From Clitopilus passeckerianus (Eukaryota > Basidiomycota > Agaricomycetes > Agaricales > Entolomataceae): 64,000 nucleotides of DNA. Shown here one piece after another: positions 33,013 to 44,553 of the stretch. Made by a program: the position numbers and the translations under genes. Positions within the stretch are counted from its first letter, which is position 1. Each line of letters begins with the position of its first letter. The notes beneath the pieces are model-generated. The model made no database searches, had not been told where the DNA came from, and saw only the letters and a list, made by a program, of their open reading frames with translations. The stretch is from positions 62,001 to 126,000 of the forward strand of contig CALYLX010000061.1 of NCBI GenBank assembly GCA_944990035.1, given 5' to 3'.

Positions 33013-34039
33013 AGTGGTTTGATTCTTCGAGAATCAGCCTTCCCTCATCCGTCTTTATAACCACCCTCGACCCCGGTTCACGATGGAGCACAGACCTCAT
33101 GACCCTCCCTCTCATGACCTCTTGATCACGGAGAATCTGTCCTGTCGCCGGCATAAGGAGGGCCGGGCCGGGTGCCGGTGGGATACTTAGGGGCTTTTCG
33201 ACTCGACTGGATGTTGCTTCGGGGCTGGGTTGCAAGGGGGAGAGTAGAGGCGGGCGGTGGAAGAGGGAGATTAATTCGACGTTCGACTCTGAATTCGGAC
33301 AAACTCCTTACGCTTCAGCGACCAATAATAGTACTCGTTGGATATATGATTTAGCAACGACATCGTCCGTTTCTCCTTCTCCCTCTTCTACCCTTAGTAC
33401 CTCCCTGCCTTCCTCCGCTTCTACCCACACCTCCCCTCCCATCTCTTCCCTTCCCTCCCGTTGTGGAAATGAATTCCTTAGCCGCAGGGAGTGCACTTGA
33501 GTCGGGTCCCGTTGAGTTTGGTAGAGTACGAGTAAACCTAAGTGAAAAATAATTCCTCGAAAGTTGAGGAGTGAGCGTGAAAGTAGGAGATCAAGAGGTG
33601 ATGGTGGCCTTTAGCCGAGACGCGCGACGCGCCTGAGGGAAGGAAAGGGAGAGACTGGGAAACTGAACGTGAAAACACTCAATAAACTCGTGCCCACTCT
33701 TTGTGGACGATGCTGGAGCTCTCTTTGAGCTCAGTTCTGAAGTATTCTTGAGATGTTCGACTGACGAACGAGCTTAGACAGGCTGGAAAGTTAGGGAGAA
33801 GGTATAAATTGCCGGGAGAGGGGGAAAGTGGGAAAGTGGGGATTCCCCCGGTCGAAAATACAGGTGGTGGGTATTAATAATGTACAGAAACCGAAGGCGC
33901 ACGTACTCTCGTGCCCCCGGACCCAAAATGATGTCATAATGTACAGAAAAACGAAGAGGGAGCTCGAAAATGAGAGAGAAAGAATAACATACGAAAAAGG
34001 AAAGGCCTTGACCGAATGTGGAAATACCTCCGGATGACG
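33013..34039. other. intergenic upstream of beta-mannosidase; no gene seen
   Basis: Only short frames on both strands. The 5' part should hold the beta-mannosidase promoter; no clear TATA element stands out. Confidence 0.45.
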
Positions 34040-35090
34040 AGTTCTGGGGAATTTCTCGAGGCGATGGGAGTCGCGTAGGCGTGCTGTGGCCCTAGCAGCA
34101 TCTTTTACGCGTCCTAGGACTCCCTTCAGCACTCTACCATCCCAGATTCGTTTCCCCTTTGATATCTCCAGACCCGATGTCGGCTGTATAGTACAATGTA
34201 ATTAATTATGGAATAGAAAAGAAATATACGTATCGTTCGTCTCGAGAGTCCTTAACCATATCCTGCAGAGAATGTGATGCGGTTTACACGATGGAATGGA
34301 AGTCTTGACCATCCAGACACGCAGAATAACATAACGAGGCGTATAGCGATCTTGAGGAGGAATGCGAGGTTTGCTGCGAATGCCGAGAAAGCTTGATGGT
34401 GTCGGGGAAATACCAAGTTGCCGGTGAACGATCTTCTTCTGCACGTTCCCTCTGTACGTCCAGATTCCCTTCCACACCGTCCCTTCTCTTCCCATCCCAC
34501 TCCACCTCCACTAGGTCATGAGGGGTCCGTACGTAGGCTGCAAGGGCTGCAAAAGCGAGGGGAGAAAAGGAGGAAGGAAGGCGAGCGAGTACCGATCCAG
34601 AGTCTTCAGAATCCGGGTCCGAGGTCGTTATCCTTGAACCTGTACCTGCGTTTGTGCTAAAGGTGCCTAGAACACCGAATCATAGTCAGAATTCCGCACC
34701 CATACTTGTCCGAATAAAACTCACACATTTCCGGAAACTTGATTCTTCCTGCCGTCTACTTCTCCATACTCGCGGTTCATAGCTCGGTCCCGGTATAGCA
34801 CTCCTCATCTAACACCCGAAGCCTGGCGAACCTCATCCTCCCATACTCGATGGCCATCATGGCTCCACGGTCGGTCCATTCATTGAGCGTCCGACAGGTG
34901 TGGTATTAGGCGACAGGCACTTGGGATTGAAGCTTGAAGGGGGGAAAGTTCGGCAGAGGGCGAAAGCCTTGTGGGTATTGGCCGGAGAGGGAGAAGGCCA
35001 GGAGGCTGATAGGATCATGGCCAAACAGCGTATCCCCCACATATATGTCATCTTGAGATTTTTCATTCGCCCGTTCAAAGAATCGCTAAT
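34040..35090 (-). pseudogene. decayed multi-exon coding sequence, family unknown
   Basis: Several minus-strand pieces read like real exons but do not join. From 35085: RFFERANEKSQDDIYVGDTL, then HDPISLLAFSLSGQYPQGF, an in-frame TAA (34906-34908), and NEWTDRGAMMAIEYGRMRFA in the same frame. A frame change leads to YRDRAMNREYGEVDGRKNQ. Next is a piece at 34284-34650 with AYVRTPHDLVEVEWDGKRRD. A hydrophobic segment in another frame follows (NLAFLLKIAIRLVMLFCVSG), and at 34180-34040 there is SKGKRIWDGRVLKGVLGRV. The in-frame stop and frame change suggest a pseudogene; a real gene with unusual splicing is possible. No family recognised. Confidence 0.35.
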
Positions 35091-35918
35091 AGCTTTTTTT
35101 TGTGCCTAAACGAATTGTGTCAGAGTCAGAACTCTTGATTCGCGTTCTTGAGCGAGAGGGGGCCAGTCATCCGCCGTCGTCTACAAGCCGCTGGGGGTGT
35201 CCGTTTCTGAGCCCGCGCCGTCTCCCTAGATTGGCTAGACAGAAGGCGGATACGAAGCACTTGTTCCGTTTGAAGATGTTGCAAGGACCTCGGGCTAATT
35301 TGGGTTGTTATCCACTATGTGCTGCAGGCCATTTGACGCATGGGTGGTGATTTTCGAGTAGTATGCGCCATCGTCTGGGTGTGCTGGATCGTTGAATGAG
35401 GTGAATGTGTTTCGGAGAAGAGAGAGGTGCATTTGTCGGCGTTTGATGCTTGAAGCTCTTTGTGAAGAGCCATCTATGCATGGGTTCAGAGCAGAGCGCC
35501 AGTTTCACTCGAAATTCAACATCTTGACCTGCCTGCTGATTGATCTGTCTCAGTAACTCGCCATGAGAAAGCAGGGGAGAGTGATAGTCATCCGCTTTGT
35601 GTGACGCCGAGGTGACGCTGGTCGCCACGATGGGTTTATGCTTAGGTGTTCTCCCACCTGCCAAGCTCGATCGTCGAGAGTTCTGGCAACTCTCGACAGT
35701 AGTTATTCCATTTATTTTATATTCTATGATTAGACATCTCGTAAGGTATATAAGACCCAGTTTTGTATTCTCTACGATAGCGAAATCCGAGGCTTTCTGG
35801 TGTGATCTAGCGAAACTCATTTGAATTCCGATTCATATGGCATAACCGACTCATGGCTACCCTTGGATATACACCGGAACTCTCCGCCAGTTTCGCTGTC
35901 CTTTCCAACTCCTCACCA
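35091..35918. other. intergenic before the MYND array; no gene supported
   Basis: A 170-codon minus-strand frame (35308-35820) has no recognisable motif and abuts the promoter of the next MYND gene. I treat it as chance. ATG codons at 35853 and 35919 both open the MYND frame. Confidence 0.4.
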
Positions 35919-37073
35919 ATGAATGACATAGATAGGGAACGCCAACTTGAAGAGAATGCGAAAGCAAACATGCAGGCTATTGACTCGGACCTTCCTCCTA
36001 TGAGCCTAGGTCCTACTTCGGCCGAGGATTTCGCTATTGAACTCGGTGAGTCCAGGAACAACTGCAGCTGATAGTGGTATTAACTGCTTCTTCCATCGCA
36101 TCCAAAGGGTTGAAGCCGCCTCCCCGTTCTGACTATGTGCATCCATATCACGAGCGGGAACGGCTGTGTAGGATTGAGTATCATGTAAGTGATCAAATTC
36201 GACAGTGCTGAGGTGACAGCACGGCTTGACCTGCCCCGTTCTCCTGGAACACCACAGAAACACTGCAACAGTCGATTCCCAGACCCCGTGTTGCAAACTA
36301 TCTGGTCCCGCTTCTGTGCATTCTACCTTCCCGCCCTTGTCTCCAAGTTCCTCAACCCACCTCCCGCATGTGAACCAGAACTGGAGAAAGAAATGCAGCT
36401 CAACAATGCATACTTTTCATACGATGATTAGCTTCCAACACTCACCTTATTTCTGGAAATGGCTTCGATCCAACAAACCCTTGGCAGCTGATAACAAGGT
36501 TCTCACTCGAGTTTTCGCAGAGCGGCTCTTGGCTGTTATTCCTGAATGGGATGGGTACATGACCCGCAAGAAGCCGCGCCCAGATTCAAAGGAACGACCG
36601 CAAACCTGTTTTTTCTACTGGGCTGAAGTTATGCTCGAAATGTTCTCGACGCTGCTCGCCGCTTACATCAAGAATAAAGACCAGGAAACGGTTGTCCCGG
36701 CCTCGGTCCGGGCACAGCTTATCCCGTGGTTGAGGACGTGGATGTGGAGGCACAAAGACAAAAGTATAAGTAACGTGGCAGCAAGGGACGTGATGATGTT
36801 GCTTGGGGATAAGGAGTTTGAGAAGAAGGCGAGGACGGTTAGGCGGAAGATGAAGGGTTGGGAGGAGTGTGCGATGGAGGGGTGTAAGAGTGTGGGGGAG
36901 CTGAGGGCCTGTGCGAGGTGTCAGACTGTGAGATATGTGAGTGCCAAGTGATGGTTCCGAGCTCGTGCAGATCTGACTGGGATGCGGTTCAGTGTTCGTC
37001 GAAACATCAGAGGGAACATTGGAATTTACAGGGAACAGGACATAAGCACCATTGCTTCCGGACGGAATACTAG
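35919..37073 (+). pseudogene. MYND-finger family member 3, single-base frameshift
   Basis: The first exon reads MNDIDRERQLEENAKANM, then the family motif PPMSLGPTSAEDFAIELG. I chose 35919 over the upstream in-frame ATG at 35853 because it lines up with the paralogs' starts. The central domain begins HCNSRFPDPVLQTIWSRFCA and NPPPACEPELEKEMQLNNAY. After NAYF a single extra base, in a run of four T near 36415, throws the frame into a stop. The correct frame resumes with QHSPYFWKWLRSNKPLAA and runs open to an intact MYND finger (CAMEGCKSVGELRACARCQ, HQREHW, GHKHHC). Everything else is well conserved, so decay is very recent or the extra T is a sequencing error. Confidence 0.8.
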
Positions 37074-37848
37074 TGGCGGCTTTGGGCTCATGCGCCTCGT
37101 TTACGAGTGCACCGAAGGTCTGCACACTGCTCGATATTCTATGGCGGGACGCCGCCTTGAAGTTTTCTTGCTCCGGGTGACAGAGGAAAGGAGGTTAGTA
37201 TCGAGCTGACCAGAAGATAGCATTGGAATGTTCGGAATTCCTGCACTTCCTCGCCTCGCCAGCCTTAGGCAAGCCAATCTACTTGGCCAACTCGGACTTG
37301 TACGATGTAGAATTTCACGGAGCACCAATGAGCATTGATTGAGATAGGACTTCAATTTTAACATTCTGTCAGAGGGAATCAGAGGTAGGTTGTTGGACGA
37401 GGGCGATATGATTGACGCAGACCAAGCTCGTTAACTCGAAGAGAGAGTGCCGCGGTGGTGAAGGAACAAGCGCTTCAGCTTCATTCCATGAGCTTGAACC
37501 CATTATCCGCACTGTGTATTGCTGTTGCACTCGATGATTCCTGCTGCAAATGCATTTAAATCCAGTGTGGATTACCCTAACTACCATGCTTGAAGGCGTT
37601 GTCTGATTCTAACTATGTCCTTCCTGCTCACGAGGAGGATTGTTTCAACCTGTCGTCATTCGCGTTTCTGTATTAGTATACGCTGTGGAAGGCCTGAAAC
37701 CCGAAGGATACAATATAACCTCAACGGGTCAAATGGCTAAATGAGTAAATGATCCAGGAATTACCCCCACACAGAACGCATAAGGTTCTGTATCGGAACT
37801 CCGCCATCCCCCTCTAGGTCACTAACCACGATCTTCCTACAAATTACT
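37074..37848. other. spacer in the MYND array with duplicated 3' and 5' flanks
   Basis: Bases just after member 3's stop (GGCGGCTTTGGGCTCATGC..CTCGTTTAC) recur after member 4's stop (39008 on). The stretch before member 4 (GGTCAAATGGCTAAATGAG..AAATGATCC) resembles the one before member 5 near 39,680. The duplicated unit therefore spans flank, gene and flank. No other gene is seen. Confidence 0.55.
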
Positions 37849-39002
37849 ATGGATGATACAGGTCAGAGCCGCCAAGGAGATGCAGATCCGTTATTCGAAG
37901 AGCTTGGTAGATTTCTGCCAATGAACTCAGGCCCAACGACGCCAGAGGATTTCGCTGTTCAACTCGGTAAGTAGCTACATTTGATCTTTGATCTGCTCAA
38001 CATCCACACGTCTACAGGACTGATTGAATCCCCCGATCCCTTCCATGCACACCCTCACCACGAGCTCGCCCGGCTTCGCAAGATCCTGTTTGCTGTGAGT
38101 AGATCAGTACCGAAAGGAGACGCGCCACGGTTTGTTCATGTTCTAACTCAACCTTTCTTATACCATCGCCAACGACATAGAAATACCGTAATGAACAACT
38201 CCCAAAACCCGAGCAGGATATTGTCTGGTCCGGCTTCTGTGCATTGTATCTTCCGGCTACTGTCTCCAAGTTTCTTCAAGTGGCTCCGCCTCCTGCCCAT
38301 AAACCAGAGTGGGCCAAAGAAATGTTGATCAACAATGCGTACTTCGAGATACTCAGGGCGACCCAGGATTCTCCTTATTTCTTCAAGTATCTTCGATCAA
38401 ATAAACCCATCGCGGCTGATAACAAGATCTTGACCAAGGTATTGGCAGAGCGGTTCTTGGATATCATCCCGGAGTGGGACGAGTACATGTCTGGCCGGAA
38501 GCCGTTTCCAAAGGCCAGACCACCTGGTTACTTTGAAGAGATGGCACTGATAATCCTCCAATTCCTCACAACTCTCCTCACCGCGTACATCAAGAACAAA
38601 GATCAAGAATCAGTTGTCCCCCTCGTGACACGGACCCAGCTCGTCGGGTGGTTAGAGAAGTGGACGCAGAGGTATAGGGCGACTCGGACGGTGCTATATG
38701 ACGCGGCAGGGAGCAGTATGGTGATGCTTATGGGAGATAAGGAGTTTGGAAAGGAGGTGAGGATGGCCAGAAGGAGTATGAAGCCGACAGAGGAGTGTGC
38801 AATGGAGGGGTGTGGGAAGGCCGAGGAGCTCAAGATGTGTTCGAGATGCCAGACTGTGAGTTATGTGAGTGTTAACCACCGAGATCGAGGTTCGTGTGTC
38901 TTTAACTGGGGTGTGGCTCAGTGCTCGCCGAAACATCAGAGGGAACATTGGAATATACAGGGAGTGGGACATAAACATCATTGCTTCCAGACGGAATATT
39001 AG
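37849..39002 (+). CDS. MYND-finger family member 4
   Basis: Spliced protein of about 330 aa, open throughout. N-terminus MDDTGQSRQGDADPLFEELG is followed by the family motif PMNSGPTTPEDFAVQLG. The central domain has QDIVWSGFCALYLPATVSKF, with three extra residues before PPPAHKPEWAKEMLINNAYF, then QFLTTLLTAYIKNKDQESVV. The MYND finger has CAMEGCGKAEELKMCSRCQ, then CSPKHQREHW and GHKHHCFQTEY. Closest to member 5 by eye. The start is ATG at 37849; exon 1 ends in LG before a GT donor as in all paralogs. Head-to-tail with members 3 and 5, with start-to-start distances of 1930 and 1926 bases. Confidence 0.85.
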
Positions 39003-39774
39003 GGTGGTTGCGGCTTTGGGCTCATGCACTTCGTTTACAAGTGTAGTGGAAGCTTGCGTACCGGGGATATTCTACGTCAAGGTGCCGCCTCGAAGTTAGG
39101 CTGCTAAGGGTAATGGGGCCTGAACGGGGGGAAAGTGGAAAGGTGGTTAACCTTGAGACTCGGAGAGGGTCCCGAACTCCTGCACATCCTCGCTAACCGG
39201 CCTTCGAAAGCGCTTATCAACTTTACCAACTGGGACTCGGACGAAGGGAGAGGGTCTCAAAACACATATGAACAATGACCGAGATATAACTTTCGGTATT
39301 CATCTTAGTATCAGAGGCGAACCAGGGGGTGGGTGGTTACGCGAAGATGACTCTTCCGCGGTCATTATGACTGACGTACACCGAGAGAAATAGCTTGAGG
39401 AAAAGTGGTGTGCGCTCCAATATTTATCCCGTGCGCCTGAGCCCTACATCCACACTGGGTTTTGCTGCTACACTCAATAAATTCTGCAGAATTTGCAGTT
39501 CATCGTATTACTGTAAATCACTTCTACTACCACATCTACGCGGTTGAGGCCGTTCACCCATTCCGAGTATGTGCATCCGAGTACTGCTCGTGTCGTCATT
39601 CATTCCTGTGACACATTTCCGTGCTGTTTTCCATAGAGTGCTCGAGAGCCAGAGGATACGATAACGGCCCAATGTGTTAAGTGGCACAGTGGGCAAATGA
39701 CCCGAGTACACTTACAAAGACAAACTCCGCCCTGTCGATCTTATTTACTGCCTTCGATCTCACTACAGACCGCG
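39003..39774. other. spacer in the MYND array
   Basis: Copy of the spacer type described for 37074-37848, with the shared GGCTTTGGGCTCATGCACTTCGT start and a related promoter stretch near 39,680. No gene seen. Confidence 0.55.
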
Positions 39775-40922
39775 ATGGCTGATATAGATCGGTCCCGCCC
39801 AGGGGGTATAGATTCATTATTCGAACGGCTCGCTAGACTTCGGCCAATGAGCTGGGGTCCCATGACACCAGAGGATTTTGCTGTACAACTTGGTACGTAG
39901 CTGCAGTTCATAGTACTGCCAGTGAATGCTTCACCACCTACGCCACGTCCGCAGGGTTAATGGAGGCCCCTCATCCCTTCTATAGAGGCCCACGCCACGA
40001 GCACGACCGGCTAAACAAGGTCATGTTTGCTGTGAGTGGAAAACAGATGCATCATGGCTTGATCGTGTCCTTACCCGACCTCCTTTGCGTCATCGCCAAC
40101 GACGCAGAAATACGCTAACAATCGATTCTCACAACTCGAGCAAGAAATTGTCTGGTCCCGCTTCTGTGCCATGTACCTTCCAGCCCTCATCTCCAAGTTC
40201 CTCAACCCGCCACCCGCCCATAAACCGGAGTGGGCAAAAGAAATGCTGATCAACAACGCGTACTTCGAGATGCTCGGGGCTATCCAAGACTCGCCTTATT
40301 TCTTCAAGTATCTTCGATCGACTAAACCCATTGCGGCTGATAACAAGGTCTTGACTAAAGTGCTTGCCGAGCGGTTCTTAGACCTCATCCCGGAATGGGA
40401 TGAGTACATGTGTGGCCAGAAGGCGTATCCAAAGGATCGAGCAGAAGGTTATTTTGAAGATACAGCACTGTTAATTCTCGACTTCCTCACAACGCTGCTC
40501 ACCGCATATGTCAAGAACAAAGACCAAGAATCTGTTGTCCCTCTCTCAACCCGGACTCAGCTAGTCCCGTGGTTGATGAAGTGGATAGAGAGGTACAAGG
40601 AAACTCGGATGGCCCTATATGACGCAGCGGGGAGAAATATGGTGATGCTGAGTAGGGATAAGGAGTTTGGAAAGGAGGTGAGGATGGCTAGAAGGAGTAA
40701 GAAGCCAACAGAGGAGTGTGCAATGGAAGGGTGTGGGAAGACCGAGGAGCTCAAGGCGTGTTCGAGATGCCAGACTGTGAGGTACGTGAGTGTTATGTAC
40801 CTGATTCGAGATTCTGGATTTTTGACTGGGATATGGCTCAGTGTTCACCGAAACATCAGAGGAAACACTGGAGCCTGCCAGCGGCGGGACATAAGCATTA
40901 TTGCTTCCAGACCGAATACTAA
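39775..40922 (+). CDS. MYND-finger family member 5
   Basis: About 326 aa after splicing. It starts MADIDRSRPGGIDSLFERLA; family motif PMSWGPMTPEDFAVQLG. The central domain reads QEIVWSRFCAMYLPALISKF, NPPPAHKPEWAKEMLINNAY and DFLTTLLTAYVKNKDQESVV, and the finger CAMEGCGKTEELKACSRCQ, CSPKHQRKHW, GHKHYCFQTEY. All zinc ligands expected for MYND are in place. The gene is convergent with member 6; only 241 bases separate their stops. No lesion seen. Confidence 0.86.
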
Positions 40923-41163
40923 ATTGCAGCTCCAAGCCTTGTACCCGTTTCCGAGGAGGCACAAAGTCAGCAGGTTACGCAAGGAGACAGCACCAGTGGG
41001 AATGGTAGGTGGGAGGATAATTGAGCTCGAAGAAATAACACGGAATGCGAAGTTTAAGAAGAAGAGAGATACACCACACCGGTCGTTTGGTATCCAGAAA
41101 TAAATATGACTAGTGTACTTGGAACACTTTGTTGGAACAGAGCGGAGGTGCTCCATCAGAGAC

Positions 41164-42299
41164 CTAATATTCCGTTTGGAAGCAATGATTCTTATGCCCC
41201 ACCTCCTGCAAACTCCAATGCTCCCTCTGATGTTCGGGAGAACACTGAAAAATTCTAGTTAGATTCACAAGTATTCCGGAACCTATAGTTGGTACTGACA
41301 TATTTCACCGTCTGACACCTCGCACATGTTTTAAGCCGCTCCGCGTTCTTACATCCCTGCATCGCACATTCCTCCCATCCTTTCCTCCTCCGCCTGACCG
41401 CCCTCGCTGTCTTCCCAATCTCCTTATCTCCGGTAATTATCCCCAAACTCCTCTCCGCCACTTCACCTAGAAACTCCCCTTTGTACCTCTGCGCCATCTT
41501 GGCTAGCCAAGGAACAAGCTCTTCCCGAGTCGACGTAGAAAGAACAAATCTCTGGTCTTCGTTCTTGAGATACGCCGTGAGTAGCGTTGCGAGCACCAAT
41601 AACATTGACTTCGCCTTATCAATGATATACTCTGGTCGATGCTGACTAGTTATGCAGGCATCCCAAATCGGAATAACAGTCAAAAGGCGGTCTGTAAACA
41701 CCTTAGCGAAGAGCTTGTTATCTGCAGCAGCGGGCTTATTGGATCGAAGGTATTTCCAGAAATAAGGTGAGCATTGGACTTCGGCGATCACATCCAAATA
41801 CGCATTGTTGACTAGGATTTCCCTGGTCCACTCGGGTATTGGGGCGGGTGGTGGGTTGATGAATTTTGAGATCGTAGATGGGAGGTAGAGAGCGCAGAAG
41901 CGGGACCAGACGAGATTCTGTTGCGGCGCTGGGAACCGACTGTTACAGTGTTTCTCTGAGATGTGATGAATTCATGATGCCATAACCTCAGGCTCGTCCT
42001 TTCAGAGTCGACTCTAATTACTCACAGCAAATACAACTCTGTTCATCCGTATCAGCTCGTCGCGAGGGTACGCAAAGTCTGGAATGAAGGACTGCTTCAA
42101 ACCTGTTGTGGCGGTAACAGTGGTAGAAGATGCGATTAATCGAGCAGTTTGAACACTTCAAATTCAAGTTAGACGTACCGAGGGCAACTGCGAAACCCTC
42201 TGCAGACAGCAAGCCTAGGTTCATGTCGGGAAGAGATTTAGGAGGATTTTGTAGCTCTCCTGCCACATTGATTTGACGAATGAGTTCGATGTTAGCCAT
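41164..42299 (-). CDS. MYND-finger family member 6 (reverse orientation)
   Basis: Minus-strand member. It starts MANIELIRQINVAGELQNPP; family motif PDMNLGLLSAEGFAVALG, with Gly in place of the usual Asp in EDF. The central domain has LVWSRFCALYLPSTISKFIN, NPPPAPIPEWTREILVNNAY and LATLLTAYLKNEDQRFVL. The finger has CAMQGCKNAERLKTCARCQ, CSPEHQREHW and GHKNHCFQTEY. It reads open through all exons. It is the only inverted copy, convergent with member 5 and divergent from member 7 over a 288-base shared upstream region, so an inversion accompanied or followed the duplications. Confidence 0.85.
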
Positions 42300-42587
42300 A
42301 GTGACCGAGTGCTAAGAGTCGAAGGGTCGTGGCTGGACGCTCCATGCAACTGGCGGATAATTCCGGTAATTGTGGCTAATGACATAGATAATCATAGTGC
42401 TGATAGGGGGTGCGAATGTTCGTGGTCCTTTGGCATCTTGCCATATGGCAAAGACCCAAAGATTGTTTGAGCAATGGCATTGAACGATGAATCGTGGGGC
42501 TCGCGTTCAACGTTAACTACCGTGACCGGAATTATCCGTTCTGTTTTTACGTCTTAGCACTCTCACCGAACCACCATCCCCGTCGGT
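42300..42587. promoter_or_regulatory. shared divergent promoter region of MYND members 6 and 7
   Basis: The 288 bases between the two start codons must hold both promoters. No strong palindrome or TATA pair stands out by eye. Confidence 0.4.
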
Positions 42588-43741
42588 ATGGACAGCGTCG
42601 CGCTGGCTCTCCAAGCGAATGAGAGAGCAGCATCACAATATCCGCCTGAATCCCTTCCCCCCATGAGCTTAGGTCCTCTGTGGTCAGAAGATTTCGCAGT
42701 TGCTCTGGGTAAGTGCGTGGACCGTCGATCAGTACTCAGTCTCTGATATCTTCGTCCATTGTAACCACCTCACTGGCACCCATATATAGGATTAAAGCGA
42801 TCGTCCATTCTTGACTATGCATACCCTCGCGATGAGCTGGAGCGAATGAGTAGGATTACATTCAACGTGAGTGAGGAAATCCAAACTGGGTCTCGCATCA
42901 TGGTCTCACTATGTAAATCTCTCAGAAACACTGCAATAGTCGATTTCCAGAGCCCCAGCAAGAAATCATCTGGTCCCGTTTCTGCGCTCTCTATCTCCCG
43001 GCTACCATCTCTAAATTCCTGAACCCACCTCCTGCACCAAAAACGGAATGGAGCAAAGAAATGTTGATCAACAATGCGTATTTTGATATGCTCATTGGCA
43101 TCCAACACTCGCCTTATTTCTTCAAATATCTTCGATCACACAAACCTATCGCGTCGAGCAACAAGATCCTCACGAGAGTGTTTGTAGAACGATTCCTGGA
43201 TATTGCTCCGGACTGGGATGCGTATATGACTGGTCAGAAGCCAACTCCGAAGGACCGACCTGACGATTATTTTCATGATACGGCTGGGACGATCCTCCAG
43301 CTACTCTCAACCCTCCTCGCTGCATATATCAAGGAGTTAAACACGGAGCAAGATTCGATTGTCCCCGCGTCAACACGGAGACAGCTGGTGCCGTGGTTGA
43401 ATAAATGGGCACGGAGGTATTATAACGACTTCCTAGGCGAGGTCGCGGGGAGGAATGCTGCCATACTGAGTGGGGATAAGAAGTTTGAGAAGGGTGTTCG
43501 GATGGTTAGGCGGAAGATGAAGGGATGGGATGAGTGCGCGATGGCGGGGTGTGGGAAATCGGGGGAGCTAAAAATGTGCTCGAGGTGTCAAACAGTAAGA
43601 TATGTGAGGACTGGCGAACAGTTCTGAAGTGGGATTGCATCTAACCGGCATGTGATACAGTGCTCGCCCGAACATCAGAAAATGCATTGGAGTTTGCCAG
43701 CGATCGGGCACAAAGATCATTGCTTCAAAACGGAGTATTAG
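42588..43741 (+). CDS. MYND-finger family member 7
   Basis: Begins MDSVALALQANERAASQYPP, nearly the same as member 2's MDSVAAAVQANADAL; family motif PPMSLGPLWSEDFAVALG. The central domain reads EIIWSRFCALYLPATISKFL, PPPAPKTEWSKEMLINNAYF and LLSTLLAAYIKELNTEQDSI, with a small insertion before QDS. The finger is CAMAGCGKSGELKMCSRCQ, CSPEHQKMHW, GHKDHCFKTEY. Open through four introns at the family positions. By N-terminus it groups with members 1 and 2, the P450-linked pair, rather than with neighbours 4 and 5. Confidence 0.86.
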
Positions 43742-44553
43742 GCTTTTGGTCACAGACAATCTCCAATTGTCAAGGGAGCGGAACAAGGGCTATGCTCAGT
43801 GGACGTAGAGTACCGGGAGCCGCTGCCTTCGACCACCAAGAAGAATGACGGACATACGTTTGTTGGCGACGTTCTGGGTTCCATGAACCAGGGAAGAATA
43901 TTCTATATCGTACATCAGAGTACAAATCTCACCCTTGGACTTTGAATCTAATGCATCTCACGTATGATTCAGAGTTAAATAGCTCCGTAGGATGGTTATA
44001 GTCAAGAAAGGTTCCCGAATCGATGCAGAACCCTTTTCAATAGCTCGTTTATCGCGTTTAAAACACGTTTATAGATCTCTTAAAATCCGGGTGTATTCAG
44101 CCGTTCAAAATGGCAAGTCTGCCATCCAATTTCACAGATGGTACCAGGCTTTGAGTTCGCAAATCTCGCGGGCCACCTATCAATAGTTCGAGCCGCTAGT
44201 AGCCCTGTCAGATCTAAGGTCGGGTGTTTAACACCTGCTCTTTTAGAGAACACGGGCGGTTTATATCACCGTAGATGCCAGCCTGGCCCTTGCCGGTGGG
44301 TACGGGGAGGGGCCGGTAAGTGAAAGTCAAATGGTAAAGGAGCTTGAATCGACGCGTCGACTCGGACGCGTTTCATGTCACGCTTTAATTCGCGTCACGA
44401 AGAAACGTGATCTCAGATCTGCGCATCCCTGTCACAATGATTCTGGGCTTGGACAATTGCCACCACCGCCGCCGCTGGACGCTCTAGTTGTGCAAAGGGC
44501 CTCGATACATACTAAAAGTTGGTGAAGCCTACAAAGGCAGAGCTTGGCTACAT
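43742..44553. other. intergenic before Rce1; ACGCGT elements
   Basis: No gene. At 44,350-44,400 a cluster of ACGCGT-type sites (GACGCGTCGA, GGACGCGTTT, then CGCGTCACG) may be MCB-like promoter elements; function is inferred from the motif only. Confidence 0.4.

Noticed and set aside
35308..35820. 170-codon minus-strand frame before the MYND array
   Set aside because: Composition is not protein-like, no family features, and it lies in the promoter area of MYND member 3.
35853..35918. Upstream in-frame ATG for MYND member 3
   Set aside because: It would add 22 residues absent from all paralogs; the ATG at 35919 lines up with the family starts.
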